Shown here: one piece after another, positions 1 through 7,889 of the stretch | How positions within the stretch are numbered: position 1 is the stretch's first letter | How the letters are laid out: the number at the start of each line of letters is the position of its first letter | Assembly (NCBI GenBank): GCA_947507875.1 | Contig: CANNQP010000028.1 | Coordinates: 1 to 58,762 of the forward strand | Origin: Verrucomicrobiaceae bacterium | GTDB lineage: Bacteria > Verrucomicrobiota > Verrucomicrobiia > Verrucomicrobiales > Verrucomicrobiaceae | Direction: 5' to 3' | DNA: 58,762 bases | Position numbers and translations under genes: made by a program | Notes under the pieces: model-generated | Told to the model about the DNA's origin: nothing | Databases searched by the model: none | What the model saw: only the letters and a program-made list of their open reading frames with translations

Positions 1-3000
1 ATCGGTGCAGCAACCGCGCTGGAGTCCGCCACGGGAACAGTGAATCTGGGTAATATCAACGCAGACCTGACCGCCACTTACGGCAGCGGCTGGGCAACAC
101 GCAATAACCTGTTCTGGGGTGCAGTCGGCACCGTTGGCTCCTTCAATCCTATCGGCACTAACCCGGCCAGAACCGTCTATGGTAGCCGTCGTGTCAACAA
201 TGCATGGTTGCGTGCCAATGATTCTTCACAAGCCAGTGTTACAAATAAGGTTCGCGGTCTGATGACGGCGTTTGACACCGCCAGCTCGGCGGACGTAACG
301 CACCCGAATGGTGTCGTGCAGACCACCTCGGAGGCAAATCATTGGGCATCTTACCAGCCAGGAGGCATCGTGGAGAACGCAGGGCCCGCACCAGGAATCA
401 GCTTCGCATTTTTCAACCCAGATATTGAAAATACCTTCGAGAACGGAGCAGCTGCGGCTGCACTCTATCTCTATAGGGTAAAACCCGCATCAGGTGCAGC
501 GATTGGCACGCCGGGTGATTACCTCGGTCAGCTTTTGATCAGCAGTGGGGGCGCACTGACCTTCCAACCGGACCTCAGTGGTCCCCCCACCATCACCTTC
601 TCCCAAGATACCTACACTATCGAGGAGTCTGGAGGCAATGTGCTTGTGACCCTGAGTCGTGGAGGTCAGGCAACACCGTTGGTGGATGTAACCATCGCAG
701 CGACTGGTGGCACGGCTTTGTCCGGGACCGACTTCACGGCCCTTGCTTCCTCGACGGTAAGTTTCGGTTCTGGAGAGACGGAGAAGACGGTCAATCTGGG
801 AGTGCTGAATCGCACAGGCATCCAGGGGCCACGAACCGTTATCCTGAGCATCTCTAACCCTACCAATGGGGGGGTGATTGGCGTTCGTGGTTCCACAACG
901 GTCACCATCAACGACACCATCATCACCAGCACAGTTCAATTGGTCAACGCAACCCAACGGGTGAATGCGGAATCTGCCAGTGCGGTCATCCAACTCTCGC
1001 GCAGCGGTGGCACGGACCCGGTGGATGTATTCATCTCCACGACCAACGGCACCGCCGTAGGTGGCACGGATTTCACGGCTCCAATCGCAGAAACGCGTGT
1101 GAGCTTTGCCCAGGGAGCCACGACGGCCACCTACAATCTGCCACTCATCAACCCGTCCATGCCTGCCAATCGCAATTTCACGGTGAGTATCAGCAGGCCC
1201 GGCGATGCCCCGAGCTATCTGCAACTGGGCACCGTAACAACCATGACCGTCACATTGCTTGCTCAAGACGCGCTGGCTCCTACAATTTCCTTTGTCGCGC
1301 CACTTGCCAATGCGCGCATTCCTGAAAGTGCCGGAACGAACGTGCAAGTCAGTCTGCGTGCTCAGGACAATGTGGCATTGGATCGTGTGGAAGTGTCTCT
1401 CAATGGTGGCTCGTTCCAGGCAGCGAATCTCAGCGGCGGCAACTACCTGCGGAGTGTGACCGCCACACCAGGCATTAACGTGGTGACGGCACGCGCTCTG
1501 GACTTCAGGGGCAATACCACCACGATTACCCGTCAGTTCATTTATGTCCTGCGCGGCAACCTCAATGTGGTTACGGATGCTATTCGCGGCACGCTGTCCA
1601 GAGTCACGCCGCTAGGTAGCACGGTGCCAGTGCTCGCAGGAGCTTTTGAGACCGGCACCACCTACGTCGTCAAGGCGACAGCTAAGCCTGGTTTTACTTT
1701 CAGCGGATGGACTGTTCCAGGCCTCGCCCTGGATGCTCCTGCGACCCGATTGCCCACCCTGGTATTCGTTTATAACAACGCTCTGCGGACCGCAACTCCG
1801 CCAACCATCACTGCGAATTTTGTCGCTACACCGTTTACGGATGCCCGCATTGGTGACTACCACGGCCTGGTTACCGCTGACACTGGTTTTGCGGCTAGCA
1901 ATTCCAGCACAGGATTCATGAAGCTCTCACTGACCAAGACCGGAACCTTCACTGGCTCTATCCAGATCGATGGCTTCCGCCTCAATCTGCCAGCGGGTGG
2001 GTTTACCTCATCAGGCGTAGCTTTTTTTGGCACCAGTGAAACTGCCACCGTGAGAGTCGAGCGTGGCACGAAGCCTGCCATCGAGCTCACGCAACTCAGT
2101 TGGAACCAGGGTGCTTCGCAGGTCACAGGGGTCATCACCCTTTATTATCGTCGTGCGGTTGCCTCACGTAGCATTTTCACGCTCAAACGTGCTGCTTTCT
2201 CGGCCACGAACAGGCTGGCAGCTAATTCGCCGTATCTTGCGAACAGGGGCCTGCACAGTGTCATCATTCCCAACAAGGAACAAACCAATGGATTGGCGCG
2301 TGAGGACTATCCGGTGGGTTCAGGGGTAGGTAGCATCACCATCACGAACGCAGGTGTTGCCACTTTCACTGGACGCTTAGCCGATGACACCACCATCACG
2401 GCCAGCGTGCCACTGAACGCGGGAGCTGGATCCACTCTGGAGGCCCCCTTCTTTAGCCAGCTCTACAACACACGTGGTTCTTTCAGTGGTCTTGTCGTCC
2501 TTGATTCTACCCAGGCTGATAGCGACATGAAGGCGGTTGACTGTCTCTGGTTCCGCCCTTGGCAGAACGGAGTGCAATGGTATCCTTGGGGTTGGGAAGA
2601 GGGGCTGGAAGTGGACCTTTATGCCGCAAATTACAATCCAACTCGTGCGGGTGGGGTTCTTCCGGGACTGCCTATTTTGGGTGCTTCTGGCAATGCGAAT
2701 ATCGTTTTCAATGGCGGCTTGCTTGAAAATGAAGTCGTCGCTCGCATTGGCATTCCAGTCACAGGCGCTTTGACTCGGTTTACAGTCCCGGGCGCTGCCG
2801 CCTCGACGAGTTTCACGGCCACGCTTGCCGCTCCTACTGGGGCCATCACCGGCACCTTCACCCATGAAGATAGCACAAAGCCGAACTACTTCGTTCAAAT
2901 CTACCAAAAAGGGCCAAATGCTGGCGCTTATGGCTACTTCCTCAGCACAAGGCCTCGTGTCCTAGATGGCAACGGGCAGTCTGGTTCTGTAGAAGTTTAT

Positions 3001-3021
3001 CCTGCAGGGTTGGTGCCCTAA
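1..3021 (+). CDS. Large Calx-beta/Ig-like surface protein, 5' end outside window
   Basis: The reading frame is open from the first base, so the true start lies upstream; a GTG at 40 is only the first in-frame start codon inside the window. The visible 1006 residues are beta-rich and low in cysteine, as in secreted or surface proteins. In order I see a leading segment, two Calx-beta-like modules (about residues 198-305 and 312-419, each with a GGTA-x3-GTDF core), a bacterial Ig-like module (about 425-517), an InlB-type beta repeat (about 520-600, ending GFTFSGW), and a C-terminal part with repeated G-x-Y/F-x-GLV-type beta modules. No catalytic motif or C-terminal sorting tag is recognised. Adhesion or matrix function is an inference from the domains. 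A strong terminator follows, so it is probably transcribed separately from the operon downstream. Confidence 0.8.
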   Translation: MGAATALESATGTVNLGNINADLTATYGSGWATRNNLFWGAVGTVGSFNPIGTNPARTVYGSRRVNNAWLRANDSSQASVTNKVRGLMTAFDTASSADVTHPNGVVQTTSEANHWASYQPGGIVENAGPAPGISFAFFNPDIENTFENGAAAAALYLYRVKPASGAAIGTPGDYLGQLLISSGGALTFQPDLSGPPTITFSQDTYTIEESGGNVLVTLSRGGQATPLVDVTIAATGGTALSGTDFTALASSTVSFGSGETEKTVNLGVLNRTGIQGPRTVILSISNPTNGGVIGVRGSTTVTINDTIITSTVQLVNATQRVNAESASAVIQLSRSGGTDPVDVFISTTNGTAVGGTDFTAPIAETRVSFAQGATTATYNLPLINPSMPANRNFTVSISRPGDAPSYLQLGTVTTMTVTLLAQDALAPTISFVAPLANARIPESAGTNVQVSLRAQDNVALDRVEVSLNGGSFQAANLSGGNYLRSVTATPGINVVTARALDFRGNTTTITRQFIYVLRGNLNVVTDAIRGTLSRVTPLGSTVPVLAGAFETGTTYVVKATAKPGFTFSGWTVPGLALDAPATRLPTLVFVYNNALRTATPPTITANFVATPFTDARIGDYHGLVTADTGFAASNSSTGFMKLSLTKTGTFTGSIQIDGFRLNLPAGGFTSSGVAFFGTSETATVRVERGTKPAIELTQLSWNQGASQVTGVITLYYRRAVASRSIFTLKRAAFSATNRLAANSPYLANRGLHSVIIPNKEQTNGLAREDYPVGSGVGSITITNAGVATFTGRLADDTTITASVPLNAGAGSTLEAPFFSQLYNTRGSFSGLVVLDSTQADSDMKAVDCLWFRPWQNGVQWYPWGWEEGLEVDLYAANYNPTRAGGVLPGLPILGASGNANIVFNGGLLENEVVARIGIPVTGALTRFTVPGAAASTSFTATLAAPTGAITGTFTHEDSTKPNYFVQIYQKGPNAGAYGYFLSTRPRVLDGNGQSGSVEVYPAGLVP

Positions 3022-3062
3022 TGCACGACTATTAACCGTTAGTTAAGCTTTTGCTCTCTGTC

Positions 3063-3096
3063 AGCACCCTGTGGCTCTGCCGCAGGGTGCTTTTTT
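3063..3096 (+). terminator. Rho-independent terminator of the Calx-beta gene
   Basis: A nine-base-pair stem (AGCACCCTG at 3063-3071 with CAGGGTGCT at 3083-3091) encloses an 11-base loop and runs directly into a run of six T (3091-3096). It begins 42 bases after the stop codon. It separates the surface protein gene from the secretion operon. Confidence 0.9.
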
Positions 3097-3130
3097 GTGA
3101 CTTTCTATTCACATAAGCCACAAAGGCTTT

Positions 3131-3146
3131 GTGACATCAACGTCAC
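3131..3146. promoter_or_regulatory. Inverted repeat in the leader of the TPS/TonB operon
   Basis: GTGAC and GTCAC arms are separated by six bases (ATCAAC), just upstream of the tpsB start. A second short palindrome (AAGCC/GGCTT, 3115-3129) sits next to it. This is the only space between the preceding terminator and the operon, so the operon promoter must lie here. The repeats could be operator sites, but no consensus I know fits and I cannot place -35/-10 boxes with confidence. Confidence 0.3.
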
Positions 3147-3208
3147 TTAAAAGGCGTTGAAGAGGAGTCCCCCAAGAAGAAGTGGGTTGGGTCTGAAACG
3201 CACCATTG

Positions 3209-4834
3209 ATGTCCTTTCACGACACCACATGTATTCTTTTTCGAGCCATCAGACTTCTGATGGTACTAGCATTGTGCCTAACCTCGGTTGTGGTAGGTTT
3301 TGCACAGCAACCTCCTCAACCCAAGCCTTTCTATTTCATTCGCGAATATCGAGTTAGCGGTAGCACTTTAGTGGCCGGAGAAGACATTTCCAAGGTAGTC
3401 TATCCCTTTCTCGGACCGGGGAGAACAGCAGAAGATATCGAGCAGGCACGCGTGGCTTTAGAAAAGCTCTTCCATGGTCGTGGCTACCAGGCGGTGACGG
3501 TGAATATTCCTCAGCAAAGTGGGCGCAGGGGTATTATTCGCATGGAGGTGGTGGAGGCCCGTGTGGGTCACTTGAATGTGAATGGTGCCCGATGGCATCT
3601 TCCCTCCGCCATACGTCGCAAAGCGACTTCTATGGCTCCTGGGCAACGCCCAAGTTTCCACGAAATTGAGCGTGATGTTATTGCTTTAAATCAATCAGCC
3701 GACATGCGTGTGAAGCCTCGGCTCACGCCAACAGCAGACCCTGCGGTTCTCGACTTTGACTTGGATGTGGAGGACAAACTTCCCCTTCACGGCAGCTTCG
3801 AGATCAATAACCGTTATAGCCCATTCACAGTGCCATACAGGCTCAATGGGAGTATTAGTTATGAAAACCTCTGGCAACTTGGCCATAGTTTAAGCTTGAG
3901 CGTACAAATCGCCCCAGAGCGGCTCAAGGATGGGGAGGTCTATACTGGCTCCTACGCCATACCACTCTCGGATGATGTAAATTTCGTGGTCAGCGGCATG
4001 CGGCAAAAAAGCAACATCAATACACTCGGCAACAGTTCTGTCATTGGCCAGGGAACCATGCTAGGTCTGAGCGTAAGCCGTGACTTGGAAATACGAAATG
4101 GACTCATACACTCCGTTTCCTTCGGGATTGACTACAAAGACTTTAACCAAACGACTCTACCTGGGGGCAATGATGTGGGCGTCAGCGCGCCGGTGCAATA
4201 CTGGCCACTTAATCTGACTTACAATGCGGCTCTAGTGGGCAAGTCCTCATTCACAAGCGGTAGTTTGTCTTTGCACTGGGCCTTTCGGCGAGCGGGCAGC
4301 AATCGACAGGACTTCGAAAACAGGCGCTTTAATGCAGACAGTGGTTTTCTCTACCTGCGCGGCGATGTGTCCCACCTTCAGGATCTAAGCCATGGTTGGC
4401 AATTGTTCGTGCGCGGAGCTGGACAACTGACTGGCAATCCGCTGATCAATAACGAACAATTTGTTGCAGGCGGTCAGGCCAGTGTGCGGGGCTATCTGGA
4501 GTCCGTCGCCTTGGGGGATAATGGTGTGACCGGCACGATCGAACTGAAGTCACCCTCGTTTTTGGGGCCGCGCACTGGCAAGCAAGAGAATGGCACAGCC
4601 TCACCTAGCGAGTGGCGAGTGCATGCATTTGCCGACGGAGGATTGCTTTCCATCAACGATGGTCTGCCTGAGCAGGCTGAGGAATCAACCCTAGCAAGTG
4701 TGGGTGTGGGCACCGAGCTGCGCCTCCAGGAACACTGGCACGCTCTGCTGAATCTTGGTTTTCCCCTGCTTGATGTAGATCCCATACGTCGTGGTGAGCT
4801 TCTTTTAAGCTTCCGACTGTGGGCTGAATTTTGA
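3209..4834 (+). CDS. TpsB-family outer-membrane secretion transporter (ShlB/FhaC/HecB type)
   Basis: TpsB proteins are Omp85-superfamily barrels that secrete one TpsA partner across the outer membrane after recognising its TPS domain in the periplasm. The protein has a signal peptide (hydrophobic MVLALCLTSVVVGFAQQ segment, cleavage after about residue 33), a POTRA-like region of two modules (about 40-195, with FIREYRVSGST at the start), and then a beta-barrel. The VRGY motif in GGQASVRGYLE near residue 425 is the conserved L6-loop signature, and the chain ends in an aromatic residue (LWAEF), as barrels do. Length, 541 residues, fits the family. I chose ATG 3209; TTG 3206 and ATG 3260 are alternatives. 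It opens the operon whose last gene is the matching TpsA, an arrangement with five genes between the partners. Confidence 0.88.
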   Translation: MSFHDTTCILFRAIRLLMVLALCLTSVVVGFAQQPPQPKPFYFIREYRVSGSTLVAGEDISKVVYPFLGPGRTAEDIEQARVALEKLFHGRGYQAVTVNIPQQSGRRGIIRMEVVEARVGHLNVNGARWHLPSAIRRKATSMAPGQRPSFHEIERDVIALNQSADMRVKPRLTPTADPAVLDFDLDVEDKLPLHGSFEINNRYSPFTVPYRLNGSISYENLWQLGHSLSLSVQIAPERLKDGEVYTGSYAIPLSDDVNFVVSGMRQKSNINTLGNSSVIGQGTMLGLSVSRDLEIRNGLIHSVSFGIDYKDFNQTTLPGGNDVGVSAPVQYWPLNLTYNAALVGKSSFTSGSLSLHWAFRRAGSNRQDFENRRFNADSGFLYLRGDVSHLQDLSHGWQLFVRGAGQLTGNPLINNEQFVAGGQASVRGYLESVALGDNGVTGTIELKSPSFLGPRTGKQENGTASPSEWRVHAFADGGLLSINDGLPEQAEESTLASVGVGTELRLQEHWHALLNLGFPLLDVDPIRRGELLLSFRLWAEF

Positions 4835-4852
4835 TCTCCCGACTTTTCCACC

Positions 4853-6706
4853 ATGACCCGTCCTTCCCGTCGTTACCTGATTCTTGCACTCCTCAGCCTA
4901 TCCTGCCTCTTAGGCCAGTTGCGTGGGGAGGAGCACGCTGAAAAGCATCCCTGGTGGGATGCCAAGTGGCCGAATCGAAAAAAACTAGTCATCGACACCG
5001 GTGCCCAGGGAGTGGCCATTGGTGCCCCCATCGGTTCCGCTGCGGTGCTTTTGAGGCTGCATGATGGAAACTTCAATTTCTTAGGCTCCCGTGAGGATGG
5101 TGGTGATTTGCGCTTTGTCACTGATGACAACAAGACTGTGCTGCCACACCATGTCGAGAAGTGGGATGGTTTGCTGAACGAAGCCTACGTCTGGGTGAAG
5201 GCTCCGGAGGTGAAGTCCAGTGGCATAACCACTTTGTGGATGTATTCCGGCAACCTTACCGACGCCGCGCCGGCCGAAGATGCAAAGGCTACCTTCGATG
5301 AAGATACTGTGGCCGTTTTCCATTTTGGTAGCTCGGCTTCTTTAGGAAAAGACGCCTCTGCTAGCGCCCTCGCCTTGCAGGGAGTGGGAGCGGCTGGTCC
5401 AGGTAGCATTGGAGGAGGACACCGTCTGACCAGCCAAGCGGCACTGACACTGCCAGCGGCAGCTCCTCTAGCTTGGACAGAGGGCGGTTCCTTTAGTTTT
5501 AGCGCTTGGTTTAAACCCACCGCTACGGTGGAGGGAGTGCTTTTTCAGCGCAAAGAGGGCACCAAGTCCCTAACCATCGGTTTTTCGACTGGAGTTCCTT
5601 ACTTAGAGATAAGCGGGCAGCGTGCTTCCGCAGGACAGCCGGCTGCTCCTGGTGTTTGGCAGCATCTCACCGTGAGTGTGTCGGGCGGAAATGCAAACTT
5701 CTACGTCAATGGCAAGAAGGCAGCGACCCTTGCTGCTGGGCTTCCAGCGCTAGCAGGAGACATGTTCTTTGGGGCCGACAGTACCGGTGCCAAGGGTGTG
5801 CTCGGCGACTTAGATGAAGTGAGGCTTTCTAAGAATGCACGTTCTGAAGCATGGTCTATGTTTGAGGCAGCCTCTCAAGGGATATCTGCTGAGGCGGGTA
5901 AGCTCATTTCGCTAGGCCAGGATGAGCTCTCTGAGCATGAGGAAGAGGGCGAACTGATGAAGCACGTCTCACTCCTGGTGGATATTTCCAAGGATCTAAC
6001 TGTCGACGGATGGGTTGTTATCGTCTGTTGTACCGTGCTTGCAATTGTTGGTATGGGTATCGCCCTGAACAAGTTTTTGTATTTGAATACGATTGAGAAA
6101 GCTACCGCAGAGTTCCTGAAGCGTTGGGAGAAGATCTCTTCGGACCTGACAGCGATCGACTCCGAAGATGACAAGAGTATTCAAAACATGGGCGGCACAT
6201 TGAGTGCCAAGACGCTGCGAATGATGAAGCAGTCACCACTCTATCATATCTATCATCTCGGCGTTGTTGAAATCAGTCGAAGGGTAACAGTTAGCCAAGG
6301 TGATGCACGCAGTAAAGAGACTAAGGGGCTTTCAGGGCGTTCCATACAAGCGGTTAAAGCGACGATGCATAGTGGGCTCGTGCGAGAGGTTCAAAAGCTC
6401 AACAGCAACTTGGTTTTTCTCACCATCGGTATTGCTGGAGGTCCCTACCTTGGCCTGCTTGGCACGGTCATTGGGGTGATGATCACCTTCGCGGTCATTG
6501 CTAAGTCCGGGCAGGTGGAAGTAAACTCCATTGCCCCAGGTATCGCCGGTGCTTTGCTGGCTACGGTGGCTGGCCTAGCAGTCGCCATTCCGTGTCTATT
6601 CATCTACAGCTATCTTAGTGCGAGGATCAAGAACGTCGTCACCAATATGGAGACGTTCATTGATGAGTTCATCACCAAGATGGCTGAACATCACAAGGAG
6701 GTCTGA
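4853..6706 (+). CDS. exbB: ExbB/MotA/TolQ proton-channel protein with N-terminal DUF2341 and LamG-like domains
   Basis: ExbB forms the inner-membrane proton channel that, with ExbD, powers TonB. Normal ExbB is about 240 residues; this protein has 617. It starts with a signal peptide (about 1-25), then a DUF2341-like region (about 32-135, beginning HPWWDAKWPNRKKL), and a concanavalin/LamG-like fold (about 150-340, with SFSAWFKP and DLDEVRLS motifs). The channel module follows: a transmembrane helix at about 386-411, a cytoplasmic linker, and two C-terminal helices at about 518-550 and 561-590 carrying GGPYLGLLGTVIGVM and GIAGALLATVAGLAVAIP, typical of the family. The large N-terminal part should be periplasmic. 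It lies 18 bases after tpsB and 5 bases before exbD. The fusion type is common among verrucomicrobial and planctomycete ExbB homologues as far as I know, but its ligand is unknown. Confidence 0.88.
   Translation: MTRPSRRYLILALLSLSCLLGQLRGEEHAEKHPWWDAKWPNRKKLVIDTGAQGVAIGAPIGSAAVLLRLHDGNFNFLGSREDGGDLRFVTDDNKTVLPHHVEKWDGLLNEAYVWVKAPEVKSSGITTLWMYSGNLTDAAPAEDAKATFDEDTVAVFHFGSSASLGKDASASALALQGVGAAGPGSIGGGHRLTSQAALTLPAAAPLAWTEGGSFSFSAWFKPTATVEGVLFQRKEGTKSLTIGFSTGVPYLEISGQRASAGQPAAPGVWQHLTVSVSGGNANFYVNGKKAATLAAGLPALAGDMFFGADSTGAKGVLGDLDEVRLSKNARSEAWSMFEAASQGISAEAGKLISLGQDELSEHEEEGELMKHVSLLVDISKDLTVDGWVVIVCCTVLAIVGMGIALNKFLYLNTIEKATAEFLKRWEKISSDLTAIDSEDDKSIQNMGGTLSAKTLRMMKQSPLYHIYHLGVVEISRRVTVSQGDARSKETKGLSGRSIQAVKATMHSGLVREVQKLNSNLVFLTIGIAGGPYLGLLGTVIGVMITFAVIAKSGQVEVNSIAPGIAGALLATVAGLAVAIPCLFIYSYLSARIKNVVTNMETFIDEFITKMAEHHKEV
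6695..6701 (+). promoter_or_regulatory. Strong Shine-Dalgarno site of exbD
   Basis: AAGGAGG lies inside the end of exbB, ten bases before the exbD ATG at 6712. It is notable because most starts in this window lack a recognisable Shine-Dalgarno sequence. It supports the chosen exbD start. Confidence 0.7.
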
Positions 6707-6711
6707 CGCCG

Positions 6712-7116
6712 ATGCAAGCCGACAATAAAAGCTACGACGACATCAACGTCACTCCCATGGTGGACCTTTATCTGGTTCTCTTGCTCATTTTCATCATCAT
6801 GACTACGGCAGGCGTGCAGGGAGTGAAAGTTAACCTTCCCAAGGCCAGCAATGCTGCTGCCAAGAAGATGGAGGCGCCCAAAATTCAGGCCATCACGGTG
6901 GACAATGGGGGTAACCTCAAGCTGAACGCTAGCCCAGTTGCCTCTATTGCTGAGTTGGAGTCTAAAATGTCTGCCGTAAAAGCATCCCTTCCGGATGCTC
7001 CAGTGATTGTGCGTGGAGACAGCAATACCCAATACCAACTGATCATGGATGTGCTGGACGTTCTGGGTCGCACTGGATTCGAGCAGATTGGCCTAGCAAC
7101 CAAACCGAACAAATAA
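6712..7116 (+). CDS. exbD: ExbD/TolR-family biopolymer transport protein
   Basis: ExbD is the single-helix partner of ExbB in the proton-driven motor. The 134-residue protein has the family layout: a short cytoplasmic start with INVTPMVDLYLVLLLIFI, in which the aspartate (residue 18) is the proton-carrying residue at the start of the transmembrane helix, and a periplasmic domain that ends with the GDSNTQYQLIMDVLDVL and GLATKP motifs. It follows exbB by five bases and precedes tonB by 15, so all three should be translated from one message. Confidence 0.93.
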   Translation: MQADNKSYDDINVTPMVDLYLVLLLIFIIMTTAGVQGVKVNLPKASNAAAKKMEAPKIQAITVDNGGNLKLNASPVASIAELESKMSAVKASLPDAPVIVRGDSNTQYQLIMDVLDVLGRTGFEQIGLATKPNK

Positions 7117-7131
7117 GTCTGACACAACACA

Positions 7132-7860
7132 ATGAGTCTAAATAATTTTGAGGATGAGGAAGAGGTAGGATTCTTTCGCCGCATACGGTGGATGTTGTTG
7201 CTAGGTGTTGTGGTGTTGGTTGGCGGCTGGATGGCTTTTGGTGGTACGAAAAGTAAATCGAAGCCACGCCCACAGCAGAACATGGTGATGGTGAGCGTCG
7301 CCCCGCCCCCGCCGCCTCCCCCGCCTCCCCCGCCTCCACCACCGCCAAAGCCGCAGCAGCCTGAGCCGCCCAAGGAAGAAGAGATGGTAGCTCAGGAGAA
7401 AGTAGAGGAGGAGGCTAAACCCGAGGAACCGCCCGCCGATGAGCCACCGCCCATCAGCACGAATCTGGTTGGCAACGGACCAGGCATGGCTGGACTAGGT
7501 GCCTACAAGCCCGGGCAGGGCAATGGCACGGGTGGCGTCGGTGGGCGCGGCGGCGGCAGCAAGTACGGTTACTTCGCCAGTCAGGCGCAGAAAACAATTG
7601 CCGAGGCAATGCGCACTCATCCGCGTGTGCGTACGGCTCGCTTCACCCTTACCGCTCGCATCTGGGCAGATGCCACTGGCAGGGTAACCCGCGCTACTTT
7701 GGCGGGCTCCAGTGGGGACCCTGCTGTGGACGCTGCGCTCAAAGCAGAGGTGCTTAGCGGCCTACTGCTCCCGGAGCCGCCTCCCGCAGGAATGCCGATG
7801 CCGATCGTTATGCGCCTGAACGCTCGCAATTCAGCCGGTATGACAACCGCAGGCCGCTAG
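7132..7860 (+). CDS. tonB: TonB-like energy transducer with long polyproline spacer
   Basis: The protein has one N-terminal transmembrane helix (about residues 20-41), a periplasmic spacer with an uninterrupted run of 15 prolines followed by a Pro/Glu/Lys-rich stretch, a Gly-rich hinge, and a C-terminal domain of about 95 residues resembling TonB_C (ARFTLTARIWADATGRV, SSGDPAVDAAL). TonB proteins carry ExbB-ExbD energy to outer-membrane transporters. The C-terminal domain should therefore contact an outer-membrane protein; no TonB-dependent receptor is encoded nearby, so candidates in this operon are TpsB and the porin (inference). The proline run is encoded by imperfect tandem repeats of CCGCCTCCC, which could change length in frame. 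Confidence 0.82.
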   Translation: MSLNNFEDEEEVGFFRRIRWMLLLGVVVLVGGWMAFGGTKSKSKPRPQQNMVMVSVAPPPPPPPPPPPPPPPKPQQPEPPKEEEMVAQEKVEEEAKPEEPPADEPPPISTNLVGNGPGMAGLGAYKPGQGNGTGGVGGRGGGSKYGYFASQAQKTIAEAMRTHPRVRTARFTLTARIWADATGRVTRATLAGSSGDPAVDAALKAEVLSGLLLPEPPPAGMPMPIVMRLNARNSAGMTTAGR

Positions 7861-7889
7861 AAAAGCTCATTCTTATCTCTTAACGTTTC

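Noticed and set aside
6885..7373. Glycine-rich minus-strand frame opposite exbD/tonB
   Set aside because: The glycine run is the complement of the TonB proline codons; there is no family similarity.
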